A stretch of DNA of 63,592 nt from the NCBI GenBank assembly GCA_031431475.1, contig JANPDL010000003.1:1-63592 (forward strand), written 5' to 3'. Position 1 is the stretch's first letter. The number at the start of each line of letters is the position of its first letter. The DNA is from JADCCX01 sp031431475. GTDB taxonomy: Bacteria; Pseudomonadota; Alphaproteobacteria; Rhizobiales; Beijerinckiaceae. The position numbers and the translations under genes were made by a program. Shown here piece by piece: positions 45,104 through 54,043 of this stretch. Under the pieces are notes generated by a model, which made no database searches, was not told the DNA's origin, and saw only the letters and a program-made list of their open reading frames with translations.

Positions 45104-46213
45104 TCAGGCGCTTTTCATAAAATCGGCAAGCGCCTTGATCACAAGGTCATTTGCCTCGGCACTACCAATGGTGAGACGAAGTGCGTTCGGCAATCCATAG
45201 GCACCAACAGCGCGCAGCAGCAGGCCGCGCGACGCCAGAAACGCATCGGCAGCCTTCGCTGTCCTCGTTCCATTCGGATCAAAATGCATCAGCAGGAAAT
45301 TGCCGACGCTGGGTGTGACCTTGATTCCCAGCTTCTCGATTTCCGCAGTCATGACGGGCAGCCACTTTTCATTGTGCTCGATTGCCGCATCTACATGCGC
45401 CTGATCCTGCACAGCCGCCACGCCCGCTGCAATGGCGGCACCGCTGACGTTGAACGGACCGCGGACGCGGTTGATGGCATCGACAACAGCAGCCGGGCCA
45501 TACATCCAGCCCAGGCGCAAGTTGGCGAGGCCGTATATCTTCGAGAACGTCCGCGTCATCACCACGTTTTCGGAGGTCGCAACAAGCTCGAGGCCTGAGG
45601 CATAGTCGTTGCGCCGCACATATTCCGCATAGGCCGCGTCCAGTACCAGCAGGACGTGGGCGGGCAGCGCGGCGTGAAGGCGCTTCACCTCGTCGAACGG
45701 GATGTAGGTGCCGGTCGGATTATTGGGATTGGCGAGGTAAACGATCTTGGTGCTCGGTGTGATGGCAGCAATCATCGCATCCACGTCGGTCTGGTGGTTC
45801 TTTTCCTTCGCGATGATAGGCATACCGCCAGCGGCCAGAATGGCGATCTTGTAGACCAGAAATCCGTATTCGCTGTAGAGCCCCTCGTCGCCCGGCCCCA
45901 TGAAAGCGTTGGTGATGAGCGACAGCAGTTCATCCGAGCCCGAACCGCAGACAAGACGTGCGGGATCGAGACCGAACTTTGCTCCAATCGCATCACGAAG
46001 GGCTGTGGACGACCCGTCGGGATAAAGCTCGAGCTTCCCTGCCAGCGCCTTCAATTCCGCCTGCGCCTTGGGGCTGGCCCCCAGAGGCGTCTCGTTGGAC
46101 GACAGTTTGTGGATTTTGGTCACACCGGGAGCAGCGGCGGATTTGCCCGGCACATAGGCCTCGATCTGCATGACTCCGGGGCGGGGAACGGGGCGTTGAA
46201 GCGCAGCACTCAT
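45104..46213 (-). CDS. hisC: Histidinol-phosphate aminotransferase
   Basis: This 369-residue PLP-dependent class II aminotransferase acts in histidine synthesis and, in this group, probably also on aromatic keto acids (imidazole acetol phosphate and phenylpyruvate). It has KLSSNETPLGASP, NPNNPTG, and the PLP lysine in TRTFSKIYGLANLRLGW. The ATG at 46211-46213 is chosen because the family begins near here. Its place between chorismate mutase and the dehydrogenase supports a double role. Confidence 0.95.
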   Translation of the reverse strand: MSAALQRPVPRPGVMQIEAYVPGKSAAAPGVTKIHKLSSNETPLGASPKAQAELKALAGKLELYPDGSSTALRDAIGAKFGLDPARLVCGSGSDELLSLITNAFMGPGDEGLYSEYGFLVYKIAILAAGGMPIIAKEKNHQTDVDAMIAAITPSTKIVYLANPNNPTGTYIPFDEVKRLHAALPAHVLLVLDAAYAEYVRRNDYASGLELVATSENVVMTRTFSKIYGLANLRLGWMYGPAAVVDAINRVRGPFNVSGAAIAAGVAAVQDQAHVDAAIEHNEKWLPVMTAEIEKLGIKVTPSVGNFLLMHFDPNGTRTAKAADAFLASRGLLLRAVGAYGLPNALRLTIGSAEANDLVIKALADFMKSA

Positions 46214-46241
46214 GGTCTGATTCCTGAAGAAAATGGTTGCA

Positions 46242-47075
46242 TCATGCCGTAACAGAAAACGGCGCGGTATGGCCACCGATCTCCGTATAGCGCACAGAGC
46301 CGCAGCCCATATCGGTCAATGTCGCTGTAATGAAGCCGGGCGACAATGTCTCGGGATGCGCGGTCAGCGCCGATAACGCAGAATGCGTTCCGCCCGTCAT
46401 GACAACCTTCATGCCAAGTTTGGCCAGTTTCGCGGGCGCATCCGCCTTCCAGCGCTCGACGGTGAGAGACGCGACAATTACCTCTCGCACGGCAGCTTCA
46501 GCCAGTGGCTTCGAAATAACATAGACCGGAAGGCCCGCCGGATGGTCTGGACGGTCGACGAACGGCAATCGGGCGATGATCTTGGGCGCCTTCGGCTTCT
46601 CCAGCATCCGCCACCATGGACCCGCATCCGCCGATTGATCCAGCCGGAAGATACCCAGATCACCCTTGGATTCATCCACCGCCTTGATTACGGCTGCCGC
46701 ACTCTCATGGGTGATAAAAGGCACCGTGAAGCCGAAATGAAACCGCGCGGTATCGCGGATCGCCGCCGCATCTCCCGTGATATCGGCATGCACGGAATGG
46801 GGTGCCTGCACATAGGTGAAAGTCGAGATGATGACGCGCCAGATGCTCTCAACCGTGTCCAGCGGCAGCAGGCCCTTGTGGCGCTCCACCAGACGACGCA
46901 GCACATCGGCCTCGCGCGCCGGGCGAAAAGCCGAGCCGCTTACGCCGGTTCCCTTGACCTGGATCAAGGTTTCGATGACCTGGCTGCGCTCCATCAGCAG
47001 TTCATGCATAGATGCGTCCAGCCGATCTATTTCGGTGCGGATGTCGGCAAGAGAAGGTTTTTCGGGCAGTGGCAT
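46242..47075 (-). CDS. Chorismate mutase with PDT-like C-terminal region
   Basis: This 277-residue protein begins with an AroQ-type chorismate mutase helix bundle (IRTEIDRLDASMHELLMER, with Arg residues and RLVERHKGLLP). The C-terminal part has the alternate strands of a periplasmic-binding-like fold (FHFGFTVPFITHES, AVDESKGDLGIFRLDQ) that resembles the prephenate-dehydratase-type region but without its catalytic TRF motif. It should feed prephenate to the dehydrogenase. It is divergent from the dehydrogenase of 3-hydroxyacyl-CoA. Confidence 0.88.
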   Translation of the reverse strand: MPLPEKPSLADIRTEIDRLDASMHELLMERSQVIETLIQVKGTGVSGSAFRPAREADVLRRLVERHKGLLPLDTVESIWRVIISTFTYVQAPHSVHADITGDAAAIRDTARFHFGFTVPFITHESAAAVIKAVDESKGDLGIFRLDQSADAGPWWRMLEKPKAPKIIARLPFVDRPDHPAGLPVYVISKPLAEAAVREVIVASLTVERWKADAPAKLAKLGMKVVMTGGTHSALSALTAHPETLSPGFITATLTDMGCGSVRYTEIGGHTAPFSVTA

Positions 47076-47246
47076 TGATAAAAGCCATGATCAGAGGGAT
47101 AATTTCTCATAGCCCTCAAAACAGGCCAAGGCCAAGCACAAGAATCCGGTTCGAATTCCGGCGATGCACGCTGGTTTTTCTTGCGTGTTGCACTGCGGAA
47201 GGCAATGATCCGGGCAAAACTTGTCCGCATGGGAAAAAAGAACACA

Positions 47247-48125
47247 ATGGTTGATATCCGCAAGGTTGGCGTCATCGGTGCCGGACAGATGGGCAACGGC
47301 ATCGCCCATGTCGTGGCTTTGGGCGGCCATGATGTTGTTTTGCATGACATGAGTGCTGACCGCATCGAGGCGGGTCTCGCCACGATCACCGGCAATCTGG
47401 CCCGTCAGGTACAAAAAGGCCTCATCGATGACAGCGCCCGCAAGGCAGCGCTGGACCGAATTTCAAGTGGTACTGCCCAGGAAGTGTTATCCGATTGCGA
47501 TCTCGTGGTGGAAGCCGCGACCGAGAACGAGGAGGTGAAGAAGAAGATCTACGCCGGCGTCTGCAAAGTGCTGAAACCGACGGCGATTCTCGCCACCAAC
47601 ACCTCCTCCATCTCGATCACCCGGCTGGCCTCGGCCACGGACCGGCCGGAGCGCTTTATCGGCATCCACTTCATGAACCCCGTGCCCTTAATGCAACTCG
47701 TGGAGGTGATCCGCGGCATCGCCACCGATGACCAAACCTACAAGGCTTCGCGCGATTTCGTCACCTCGCTCGGCAAAACCGTAACGCTCTCGGAGGATTT
47801 CCCGGCCTTCATCGTCAACCGCATTCTCCTGCCGATGATCAACGAGGCAGTCTACACGCTGTACGAAGGCGTAGGCTCGGTCGATGCTATCGACACCGCG
47901 ATGCGCATGGGGGCGAACCATCCGATGGGGCCGCTGCAGCTTGCAGACTTTATCGGCCTCGATACATGCCTGTCCGTGATGCAGGTGCTGCACGAAGGCC
48001 TGTCCGACTCGAAATACCGCCCCTGTCCGCTGCTGGTGAAATATGTCGAGGCGGGATGGCTGGGCCGCAAGACAAAGCGCGGTTTCTATGATTATCGCGG
48101 CGAAAAGCCGGTTCCGACGCGCTGA
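47247..48125 (+). CDS. 3-hydroxybutyryl-CoA dehydrogenase
   Basis: This 292-residue enzyme oxidises 3-hydroxyacyl-CoA with NAD in short-chain fatty acid or polyhydroxybutyrate turnover. It has VGVIGAGQMGNGIAHV, SNTSSI-like NTSSISITRLA, HFMNPVPLMQLVE, and the C-terminal helical domain with GVGSVDAIDTAMRMG. The ATG at 47247 is chosen because it starts the Rossmann domain; an upstream in-frame ATG at 47229 is possible. It is followed after 11 bases by the DsbA-family gene. Confidence 0.94.
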   Translation: MVDIRKVGVIGAGQMGNGIAHVVALGGHDVVLHDMSADRIEAGLATITGNLARQVQKGLIDDSARKAALDRISSGTAQEVLSDCDLVVEAATENEEVKKKIYAGVCKVLKPTAILATNTSSISITRLASATDRPERFIGIHFMNPVPLMQLVEVIRGIATDDQTYKASRDFVTSLGKTVTLSEDFPAFIVNRILLPMINEAVYTLYEGVGSVDAIDTAMRMGANHPMGPLQLADFIGLDTCLSVMQVLHEGLSDSKYRPCPLLVKYVEAGWLGRKTKRGFYDYRGEKPVPTR

Positions 48126-48136
48126 TTTCCGCTGCC

Positions 48137-48793
48137 ATGAGCGACGCTCCCCTCCCTCGCCTCATCTATTTCGCCGATACGATGTGCTCCTGGTGCTACG
48201 GTTTCGCGCCGGAGATGAACCGCGTAGTCCTCGCCATGGGAGAGCGCGTCGAGCTCATCCTGCAATCCGGCGGCCTGCGCCCTTTCAGCACCGGGGTGCT
48301 GACTGAGGCCGAGAAGCCCCGCTTTCGCGGCTACCGCGAGCGCGTCGCGGAGGCCAGCGGCCAGCCCTTCGACTGGGCTTTCTTCGACCGCGAGGGCTAT
48401 GTGATGGACACGGAGCCCGCCTCACGCGCCGTCGTCACCATGCGCACGCTGAACATCGGCGCGGCCTATGCCTACATGCACGCTATCCAGCGGGCATATT
48501 TCGCGGTCAACGAGGATATTCGCCAGACAGAGGTGCTGGCGGCCTATGCCGGACAGTTCGACGTGGACCCGGCTGAGTTCACGGAAGCTTTCGGGTCCGA
48601 CGCGATGAAACAGGCAACGCTGCAGGATTTTGCGTTGGCCCAGCGCTTTCAGGTCACGGGCTATCCGACGTTGGTGTTGCTGAAGGATCGCGGGGCGTAT
48701 CAGGTAGGGCATGGCTATGCGAAGGCGGAGGTGGTGATCGCCAATATCGAGCGGGCGCTGGCGCATGTACCCGAGCCCGTATTGAATGCTTGA
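48137..48793 (+). CDS. DsbA family protein (FrnE-like)
   Basis: This 218-residue protein has a thioredoxin fold with helical insertion: IYFADTMCSWCYGF holds the CSWC redox pair, and TGYPTLVLLKD includes the cis-Pro. It has no signal peptide, so it is probably cytosolic like FrnE-type proteins, acting in oxidative stress or as an isomerase/transferase. It begins 11 bases after the hydroxyacyl-CoA dehydrogenase and may share its mRNA. Confidence 0.88.
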   Translation: MSDAPLPRLIYFADTMCSWCYGFAPEMNRVVLAMGERVELILQSGGLRPFSTGVLTEAEKPRFRGYRERVAEASGQPFDWAFFDREGYVMDTEPASRAVVTMRTLNIGAAYAYMHAIQRAYFAVNEDIRQTEVLAAYAGQFDVDPAEFTEAFGSDAMKQATLQDFALAQRFQVTGYPTLVLLKDRGAYQVGHGYAKAEVVIANIERALAHVPEPVLNA

Positions 48794-48797
48794 ATAA

Positions 48798-48826
48798 TTG
48801 CGAAAAAAGATATACTATTTTATATA
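48798..48826 (+). promoter_or_regulatory. Sigma-70-like promoter of vapBC
   Basis: TTGCGA (48798-48803) and TATATA (48821-48826) are separated by 17 bases, close to the housekeeping consensus. The ATTGCGA sequence recurs at 48831-48837, flanking the AT-rich core, and could serve VapB autoregulation. Confidence 0.55.
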
Positions 48827-48845
48827 ACTTATTGCGAGACCGAGC

Positions 48846-49094
48846 ATGACCGCTTCCAAAGCCAGGCTTTTCACCATCGGCGGATCACAGGCCGTGCGCA
48901 TTCCCAAGGCACTGCGGCTAAAGAGCGAAGATGTCACAATCCGCAAAGTAGGCGAGGCTCTCGTGATCGAGCCCGTGGTGGCTGATCTATGGGCATGGCT
49001 TGACGATTTGTCTCCCGTCGATCCCGATTTCATGGCCGATGGACGCGACCAGAGACCTCAGGATCGCCCGGAACTGGACAAGCTGTTTCGCTGA
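48846..49094 (+). CDS. VapB-like antitoxin (AbrB/MazE fold)
   Basis: This 82-residue protein has an N-terminal swapped-hairpin DNA-binding region (ARLFTIGGSQAVRIPKALRL) and a C-terminal acidic, Trp-rich tail (LWAWLDDLSP) that should wrap around the toxin. It is the antitoxin of a type II module and normally represses its own promoter. Its TGA stop shares one base with the toxin ATG (TGATG), so the two are translated as a coupled pair. Confidence 0.88.
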   Translation: MTASKARLFTIGGSQAVRIPKALRLKSEDVTIRKVGEALVIEPVVADLWAWLDDLSPVDPDFMADGRDQRPQDRPELDKLFR

Positions 49095-49498
49095 TGCGCT
49101 TTCTGCTGGATACGAACACGATCATTTTCCTCCTGAAAGACCCACAGGCAGGAACAGTCGCCCGGACGCTGCGCATGAACAAGGCGTCCGATGTCGTGAC
49201 ATCAGCCATAGTGATGTCAGAGCTCATCAGCGGAGCCCGTCGTGGTTCGCCCGAGCGACTGGATCGCAATCTGCTGACCCTGAAATCGCTGCGGTTCACC
49301 ATTCTGCCCTTCGACACCGCCGATGCAGAAGCCGCCGGAGCCATTGACGCTGCCCTGAAACGTGCTGGAACGCCGATTGGCCCACTGGATGTCCTGATCG
49401 CCGGTCAGGGGCTGGCGCGAGGATTGACGGTCATCACCAACAACACGAGGGAATTCAGCCGCGTGGAAGGCCTGGCCGTGGCGGACTGGAGCGTTTAG
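49094..49498 (+). CDS. VapC PIN-domain toxin
   Basis: This 134-residue PIN-domain RNase has the expected acidic residues: Asp6 in LLDTNTI, Glu in MSELISGA, Asp in LDVLIAG, and the TNNTREFSRV C-terminal motif. VapC toxins cut tRNA-fMet or rRNA loops and slow growth when the antitoxin is degraded. All catalytic positions seem intact. It converges with bpt with only two bases between stops. Confidence 0.9.
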   Translation: MRFLLDTNTIIFLLKDPQAGTVARTLRMNKASDVVTSAIVMSELISGARRGSPERLDRNLLTLKSLRFTILPFDTADAEAAGAIDAALKRAGTPIGPLDVLIAGQGLARGLTVITNNTREFSRVEGLAVADWSV

Positions 49499-49500
49499 CC

Positions 49501-50250
49501 TTACCGCTCCACCCGCGCCCAGCCCTCTGGCCCCAGCCGCTCCTGCGGCTTGAAGCGGCCCTTGTAGTCCATCTTCTGCGAGCCCTGCACCCAATAGCCG
49601 AGATAAAGGTATTGCAGCCCCAGGCTCTTCGCCCTGGCGATCTGGTCGAGGATCATCAATGTGCCCAGCGAACGTTCCTCTTCGTCCGGCTCGAAGAAGG
49701 AATAAACCATCGACAATCCGTCCGTTAGGATATCGGTCAGCGAAACCGCTATCAGTGGCCCCTGCCCGCGCCCGTTGATTGCGGTATCCGGACCTTGGCG
49801 GCGGTATTCCACCACGGATGTCTCAACATGGCTGTCTTCCACCATCATGGCGAAATCGAGCACAGTCATGTCCGCCATGCCACCTTCGCCGTGGCGAGCA
49901 TCGAGATAGCCCCGGAACAGCGAATAATGCTCGGATGTCGGCTTGTTCGCTTTCATCTCGCCCACAAGATCGGCGTTCAGCTTCATCACGCGCTTCATGT
50001 TGGCGCTGGGGCGGAAATCGTTGACGGCGACTCGCACGGAGACACAGGCGCGGCAGCCTTCGCAGGCCGGGCGGTAAGCAATGGTCTGGCTGCGGCGGAA
50101 GCCGCCTTGCGTCAGCACATTGTTGAGGTCCCGCGCACGACGCCCCACGAGATGGGTGAACACCTTGCGCTCGGTCTGCCCCGGCAGATAGGGACAGGGC
50201 GTCGGCGAGGTCAGGTAGAATTGCGGCGTATCGCGGGGTAACTGGCTCAA
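49501..50250 (-). CDS. bpt: Aspartate/glutamate leucyltransferase (Bpt)
   Basis: This 249-residue protein transfers Leu from Leu-tRNA to proteins with N-terminal Asp or Glu, marking them for ClpAP. It has PCPYLPGQTERKVFTHL, the Cys-rich RPACEGCRACVSVRV, and FFEPDEEERSLGTLM, typical of Bpt (ATE family). The start is TTG at 50248-50250, since relatives begin with a similar RDTPQFYLT sequence and no ATG is available. It lies 70 bases downstream of recO on the same strand. Confidence 0.94.
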   Translation of the reverse strand: MSQLPRDTPQFYLTSPTPCPYLPGQTERKVFTHLVGRRARDLNNVLTQGGFRRSQTIAYRPACEGCRACVSVRVAVNDFRPSANMKRVMKLNADLVGEMKANKPTSEHYSLFRGYLDARHGEGGMADMTVLDFAMMVEDSHVETSVVEYRRQGPDTAINGRGQGPLIAVSLTDILTDGLSMVYSFFEPDEEERSLGTLMILDQIARAKSLGLQYLYLGYWVQGSQKMDYKGRFKPQERLGPEGWARVER

Positions 50251-50320
50251 ATGTCTGGCCTGTTCGAAGCAGTGTCACTCTAGAAGATAGCATCGCTGGC
50301 GCGCGGCACAATGGCCATGT

Positions 50321-51070
50321 TCAACGCATTGTGCGTTCGTCCACGGCAAATGACCGCATCACCGCCTCTACGAAGGACGCCCGCTGCTCCGGCATCGCCA
50401 GCCCGCGCGGCTCGAACAGGTGCTGCTCCAGGAAAAACTGGGTCAACCGAAAGGCGTCATGCACAGCCTCCGGCCCCATATTGCTGCCCGCCCTTCCCGC
50501 CACAAACGCAGGCAGCGGCAGCAGCTTGTCGTGATAGGCCAAACCGGCCACACGGCTGACAGCCCGGCCGGATTTCGGCGAGACATAGACCAGATCGTCG
50601 CGCGCACCAGAAACTGCACAGGCCGTAAGATCAAGACCAAAGCCCAGGGCAGCCAGCATCGCCACCTCGAAACGCGCCACCAGCGGAGCCGCAACCTGCG
50701 GGTGATCGAGATGATCGAGGATGACTGTGAATGCGGCATGCAATCCCTCCTGCGCATAGCGTTCGGGCAACAGGCGGAGCAGGCTCGCGAGATACCCCAG
50801 CGCATAAAGCGCCGCCGCGCTGTCCATCAAGGCACCCGCGCGCAGCACATCGCCTTCCACGCTGTATTGGCCGAGCTGCTCCTCGATGCGCGCGGTCCAT
50901 GTCACACTGACTGTATTCCCGGCCTGCAGCACGGCGGCATTGCGTTTGCCACGCCCGCCCCGAACCATGCCCAGATGCCGCCCGTGCTGCGCCGTCATCA
51001 GTTCCAGGATCACCCCTGTCTCGCCATGGCGGCGGGTGCCCAGAACGATCCCTGAATCAGTCCATTGCAT
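50321..51070 (-). CDS. recO: DNA repair protein RecO
   Basis: This 249-residue protein of the RecFOR pathway loads RecA on gapped DNA. It has the N-terminal OB fold (GIVLGTRRHGETGVILELMT, HGRHLGMVRGGRGKRN) and a helical C-terminal part with FGLDLTAC and SPKSGRAVSR. The length is typical. It is divergent from the Acg-type gene across 118 bases. Confidence 0.94.
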   Translation of the reverse strand: MQWTDSGIVLGTRRHGETGVILELMTAQHGRHLGMVRGGRGKRNAAVLQAGNTVSVTWTARIEEQLGQYSVEGDVLRAGALMDSAAALYALGYLASLLRLLPERYAQEGLHAAFTVILDHLDHPQVAAPLVARFEVAMLAALGFGLDLTACAVSGARDDLVYVSPKSGRAVSRVAGLAYHDKLLPLPAFVAGRAGSNMGPEAVHDAFRLTQFFLEQHLFEPRGLAMPEQRASFVEAVMRSFAVDERTMR

Positions 51071-51132
51071 GGGGAAGGGATAGCATGGATCGACTTGGCA
51101 GACAGATTACTCGCCGGGAATGAAATGAACTC

Positions 51133-51172
51133 TTGATTAGTTTGATACCATACTATATAGTTAGATATCGAA
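51133..51172 (+). promoter_or_regulatory. Promoter with overlapping operator-like palindrome
   Basis: TTGATT (51133-51138) and TATAGT (51156-51161) are 17 bases apart. An imperfect 32-base palindrome (51141-51172, 12 of 16 pairs match) covers the -10 box. The MarR gene in the same unit makes autorepression plausible. A strong AAGGAG follows before the ATG at 51189. Confidence 0.5.
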
Positions 51173-51188
51173 CTTAAGGAGATTCCCT

Positions 51189-52367
51189 ATGTCCATGTCC
51201 CGTCGTTCCATGATCCTTGCTGCCGGAGGCGCAGGCCTAGCCCTTGTCGGAGGCTTCGCTGGGTATCGCGTCACGCGATTACCGGACAACGCCTTGCGCC
51301 CGTGGCAGGACGCCGGTTCAGCCATCACTGATCCACGTCTCTTTGCCTTAAGCCACGCTATCCTCGCACCCAATCCCCACAATTTGCAGCCGTGGCTTAT
51401 TCGGTTGTCTGGTCTGGATCGCGCAGAAATTTTCTATGATCGCGAAAGGGCACTGCCTGAGACAGACCCTTTCGACCGCCAGATCACCATCGGCTTCGGC
51501 GGATTTCTGGAAATTGCTCGTATCGCTGCATCAGAGAGGGGCTACCGTGTCGAGGCCAGCTTGTTCCCCGACGGCGAGCCCGAACCAAAGCTCGATGGGC
51601 GACCAGTCGCAAGTCTGACATTCATACGGGATGCAACAACTCCCAAGGACCCGCTGTTCGGCCTTATTACAAAACGCAGGACCAGCAAGGAGGCTTACGA
51701 CATGACCCGCCCGGTCAATCCTGCAAAGGTACAGGAGTTGCTGGCGCTGGCAGGTGCAGAGGGGTTTCAATACGCCACATCAGGGCTGCCGGTCGAGCAG
51801 TTCCGTAAACTCATCCTGGCCTCGGCTGATCTCGAATTCACGACCGCGAGGACATGGATGGAGAGCGTCCGCCTCATGCGCGTTGGTGCAGCCGAGATCG
51901 AGGCCACGCCGCACGGCATCGGCATCAAGGGACCGATGATGGAAGCCTTGATTCTCACCGGACAGATCAGCCGGGAGCAACTGGCAGACCCCGCCAGCAG
52001 CGCCTTCAAAATCGGTTTGAAACGCTACATGGACCGCCTCACGGCGACACCGGCGTTCATGTGGCAAACCACGGCCACCAACACCCGACGCGACCAGATC
52101 GTGGCAGGCCGCCACTGGGTCCGGGTCAATCTCGCCGCAACGCAGCTTGGTCTCAGCCTCAATCCGGTCAGTCAATCGCTGCAGGAATATCCTGAAATGG
52201 CAGATTACTTCAAACAGGCTCATCAGCTGGCGGGTGTGGATACCGGGGGCAAGATCAGCCAGCCAAGGGTTCAAATGCTGGCGCGACTGGGCTATGGTCC
52301 GGATATACAGCCAACACACCGCTGGCCGCTGAGAAGCCGGATTGTACCTTCCAAACCCCAAAGCTGA
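51189..52367 (+). CDS. Acg family FMN-binding oxidoreductase, possible Tat substrate
   Basis: This 392-residue protein has a nitroreductase-like FMN domain of the Acg group, without known substrate. Landmarks are APNPHNLQPW, RRTSKEAYD and WVRVNLAATQLGLSLNP. The N-terminus MSMSRRSMILAAGGAG has the Arg pair and hydrophobic stretch of a Tat signal, although the RR motif lacks the usual FLK. The gene overlaps the MarR gene by one base. Mycobacterial Acg is linked to dormancy and nitro-drug response. Confidence 0.85.
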   Translation: MSMSRRSMILAAGGAGLALVGGFAGYRVTRLPDNALRPWQDAGSAITDPRLFALSHAILAPNPHNLQPWLIRLSGLDRAEIFYDRERALPETDPFDRQITIGFGGFLEIARIAASERGYRVEASLFPDGEPEPKLDGRPVASLTFIRDATTPKDPLFGLITKRRTSKEAYDMTRPVNPAKVQELLALAGAEGFQYATSGLPVEQFRKLILASADLEFTTARTWMESVRLMRVGAAEIEATPHGIGIKGPMMEALILTGQISREQLADPASSAFKIGLKRYMDRLTATPAFMWQTTATNTRRDQIVAGRHWVRVNLAATQLGLSLNPVSQSLQEYPEMADYFKQAHQLAGVDTGGKISQPRVQMLARLGYGPDIQPTHRWPLRSRIVPSKPQS

Positions 52368-52813
52368 TGCCTGACGCAAGCCTTCTGTTTCGCACCTTCA
52401 ACGAGATCGGTATCATCGCGCAACTGGCGCAAACGCGCTTCGAGGCGGTGATGCCGACCGGCATGACCCTGGCCCAGTTCACGGTGCTGAACCATCTCGT
52501 GCGGCTCGGCGGGCCTAAAAGTCCGCTGGCAATGGCCAATGCTTTTCAGGTGACCAAAGCGACCATGTCGAGCACGCTGACACGGATGGAAGCCAAGAAG
52601 CTGGTCTCGGTCATTCCCAATCCAAAGGATGCACGCGGCAAGCTCGTCGATGTCACAGAAGCAGGCCGGACGATCCGCGAGACATGCATCAAGGCCATCG
52701 AACCCGATCTGAAGCGCTGGTCCATAAACCTGAAACTATCGGATATGGAGGTTCTTGTGGGCCAACTCGCAGTGCTGCGGCTCTATCTCGATAAGGATCG
52801 AGCCAATCGATAG
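52367..52813 (+). CDS. MarR family transcriptional regulator
   Basis: This 148-residue regulator has the winged-helix domain of MarR: LAQFTVLNHLVRLGG, FQVTKATMSSTLTRMEAK as recognition helix, and the wing PNPKDARGKLVDVTEAGR. It is coupled to the Acg-type gene by a TGATG overlap and probably represses that operon through the palindrome at 51141-51172. The ligand is unknown. It converges with ilvA with 12 bases between. Confidence 0.92.
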   Translation: MPDASLLFRTFNEIGIIAQLAQTRFEAVMPTGMTLAQFTVLNHLVRLGGPKSPLAMANAFQVTKATMSSTLTRMEAKKLVSVIPNPKDARGKLVDVTEAGRTIRETCIKAIEPDLKRWSINLKLSDMEVLVGQLAVLRLYLDKDRANR

Positions 52814-52825
52814 CTGCGAACGGCC

Positions 52826-54043
52826 TTACTCCGCCCGCTGGATACGCCGTGGCACATACCCGTCGGCCGCCAGCGCCGCCAGAACCTCCGCCGTGTGCTC
52901 GGGGCCACGCGTCTCCACCGTGACGTCCAGCGAAACGCCCTTGGCCGGAACATCCAGCAGCAGGCGCTGGTGATTCACTTCCAAGATATTCGCGCCAAGT
53001 TCTCCCAGCCGCGTCGCCACCTTGCCGAGCAGGCCGGGTTGATCGGTCGTAGTCATGCGGAAGGAGACCACGCGCTCCTCACGCTCCAGTTCGCGCACCA
53101 TGACGCTGGCGAGAATGCGCGCATCGATGTTGCCACCGCACAGGATGAGGCCGATGCGCTTGCCCCGGAACAGCTCAGGCCGCGTCAACATGGCGGCAAG
53201 GCCCGACGCGCCCGCCCCTTCCGCCATAGTGCGCTGCAGCGTCGCGTAGCAGGACACGGCCCGCTCGATCTGGCTTTCCTCGACCAGGATGATTTCGGAC
53301 ACCAGTTCCCGCACGACGGGCAGCGTCCGCGCGCCGACATTCTTGACCGCGATGCCTTCCGCCAGTGTCGGCCCACCGATAGGGCGATTGTCGCCCGTCA
53401 CAGCGTTCCAGAACGAGGGATAAAGCGCGGCTTCCGCACCCATCACAACGATGTCCGGTTTCATGGCTTTGGCCGCGATAGCCATGCCAGAAATCAATCC
53501 GCCACCGCCCATCGGGATCACTAGAATGTCGAGGTCCGGCGCATCGGTCAGCATCTCAATGGCGGCTGTCCCCTGCCCCGCGATGATGGCATCATCGTCA
53601 TAGGGATGGATCAGGACGAGGTTTTCGCTGGTGACCAGCCGCTCTACCACGATCTGCGATTCCGCCAGCGTCGAACCTGCGAGGATAACTTTCGCGCCCA
53701 GCTGCCGCGTGTTCTCCGCCTTCACGTGCGGCGTACCCTCCGGCATCACGATGGTAGCAGGGACGCCCAGCTTCTTCGCGTGCCACGCCACGGCCTGCGC
53801 ATGGTTGCCCGCAGACATCGCAATGACACCACGCTTGCGTTCATCCGCTGTGAGCGCCTGCATGCGGTTGCAGGCCCCGCGCTCCTTGAACGATCCCGTG
53901 ACCTGCATATTGTCGTATTTCACCACGACATCCGCACCGGTCAGTACTGAAAGCTTGGGCGCAGGCAATGTCGGCGTGCGGATAATTTCGCGAACATTGC
54001 GCCGGTGAGCCGCTTCGATATCGTGGAAATGAACCGTCATCAC
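52826..54043 (-). CDS. ilvA: Threonine ammonia-lyase with C-terminal ACT domain
   Basis: This 405-residue PLP enzyme deaminates threonine to 2-ketobutyrate. The PLP Lys is in VTGSFKERGACNR, and the Gly-rich phosphate loop is PMGGGGLISG. A single ACT domain lies after residue 325 (RMTTTDQPGLLGKVATRLGELGANI). This is the shorter form with one ACT domain, found in catabolic and biosynthetic roles. It is the third gene of a minus-strand operon and overlaps the permease gene by four bases. Confidence 0.93.
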   Translation of the reverse strand: MMTVHFHDIEAAHRRNVREIIRTPTLPAPKLSVLTGADVVVKYDNMQVTGSFKERGACNRMQALTADERKRGVIAMSAGNHAQAVAWHAKKLGVPATIVMPEGTPHVKAENTRQLGAKVILAGSTLAESQIVVERLVTSENLVLIHPYDDDAIIAGQGTAAIEMLTDAPDLDILVIPMGGGGLISGMAIAAKAMKPDIVVMGAEAALYPSFWNAVTGDNRPIGGPTLAEGIAVKNVGARTLPVVRELVSEIILVEESQIERAVSCYATLQRTMAEGAGASGLAAMLTRPELFRGKRIGLILCGGNIDARILASVMVRELEREERVVSFRMTTTDQPGLLGKVATRLGELGANILEVNHQRLLLDVPAKGVSLDVTVETRGPEHTAEVLAALAADGYVPRRIQRAE

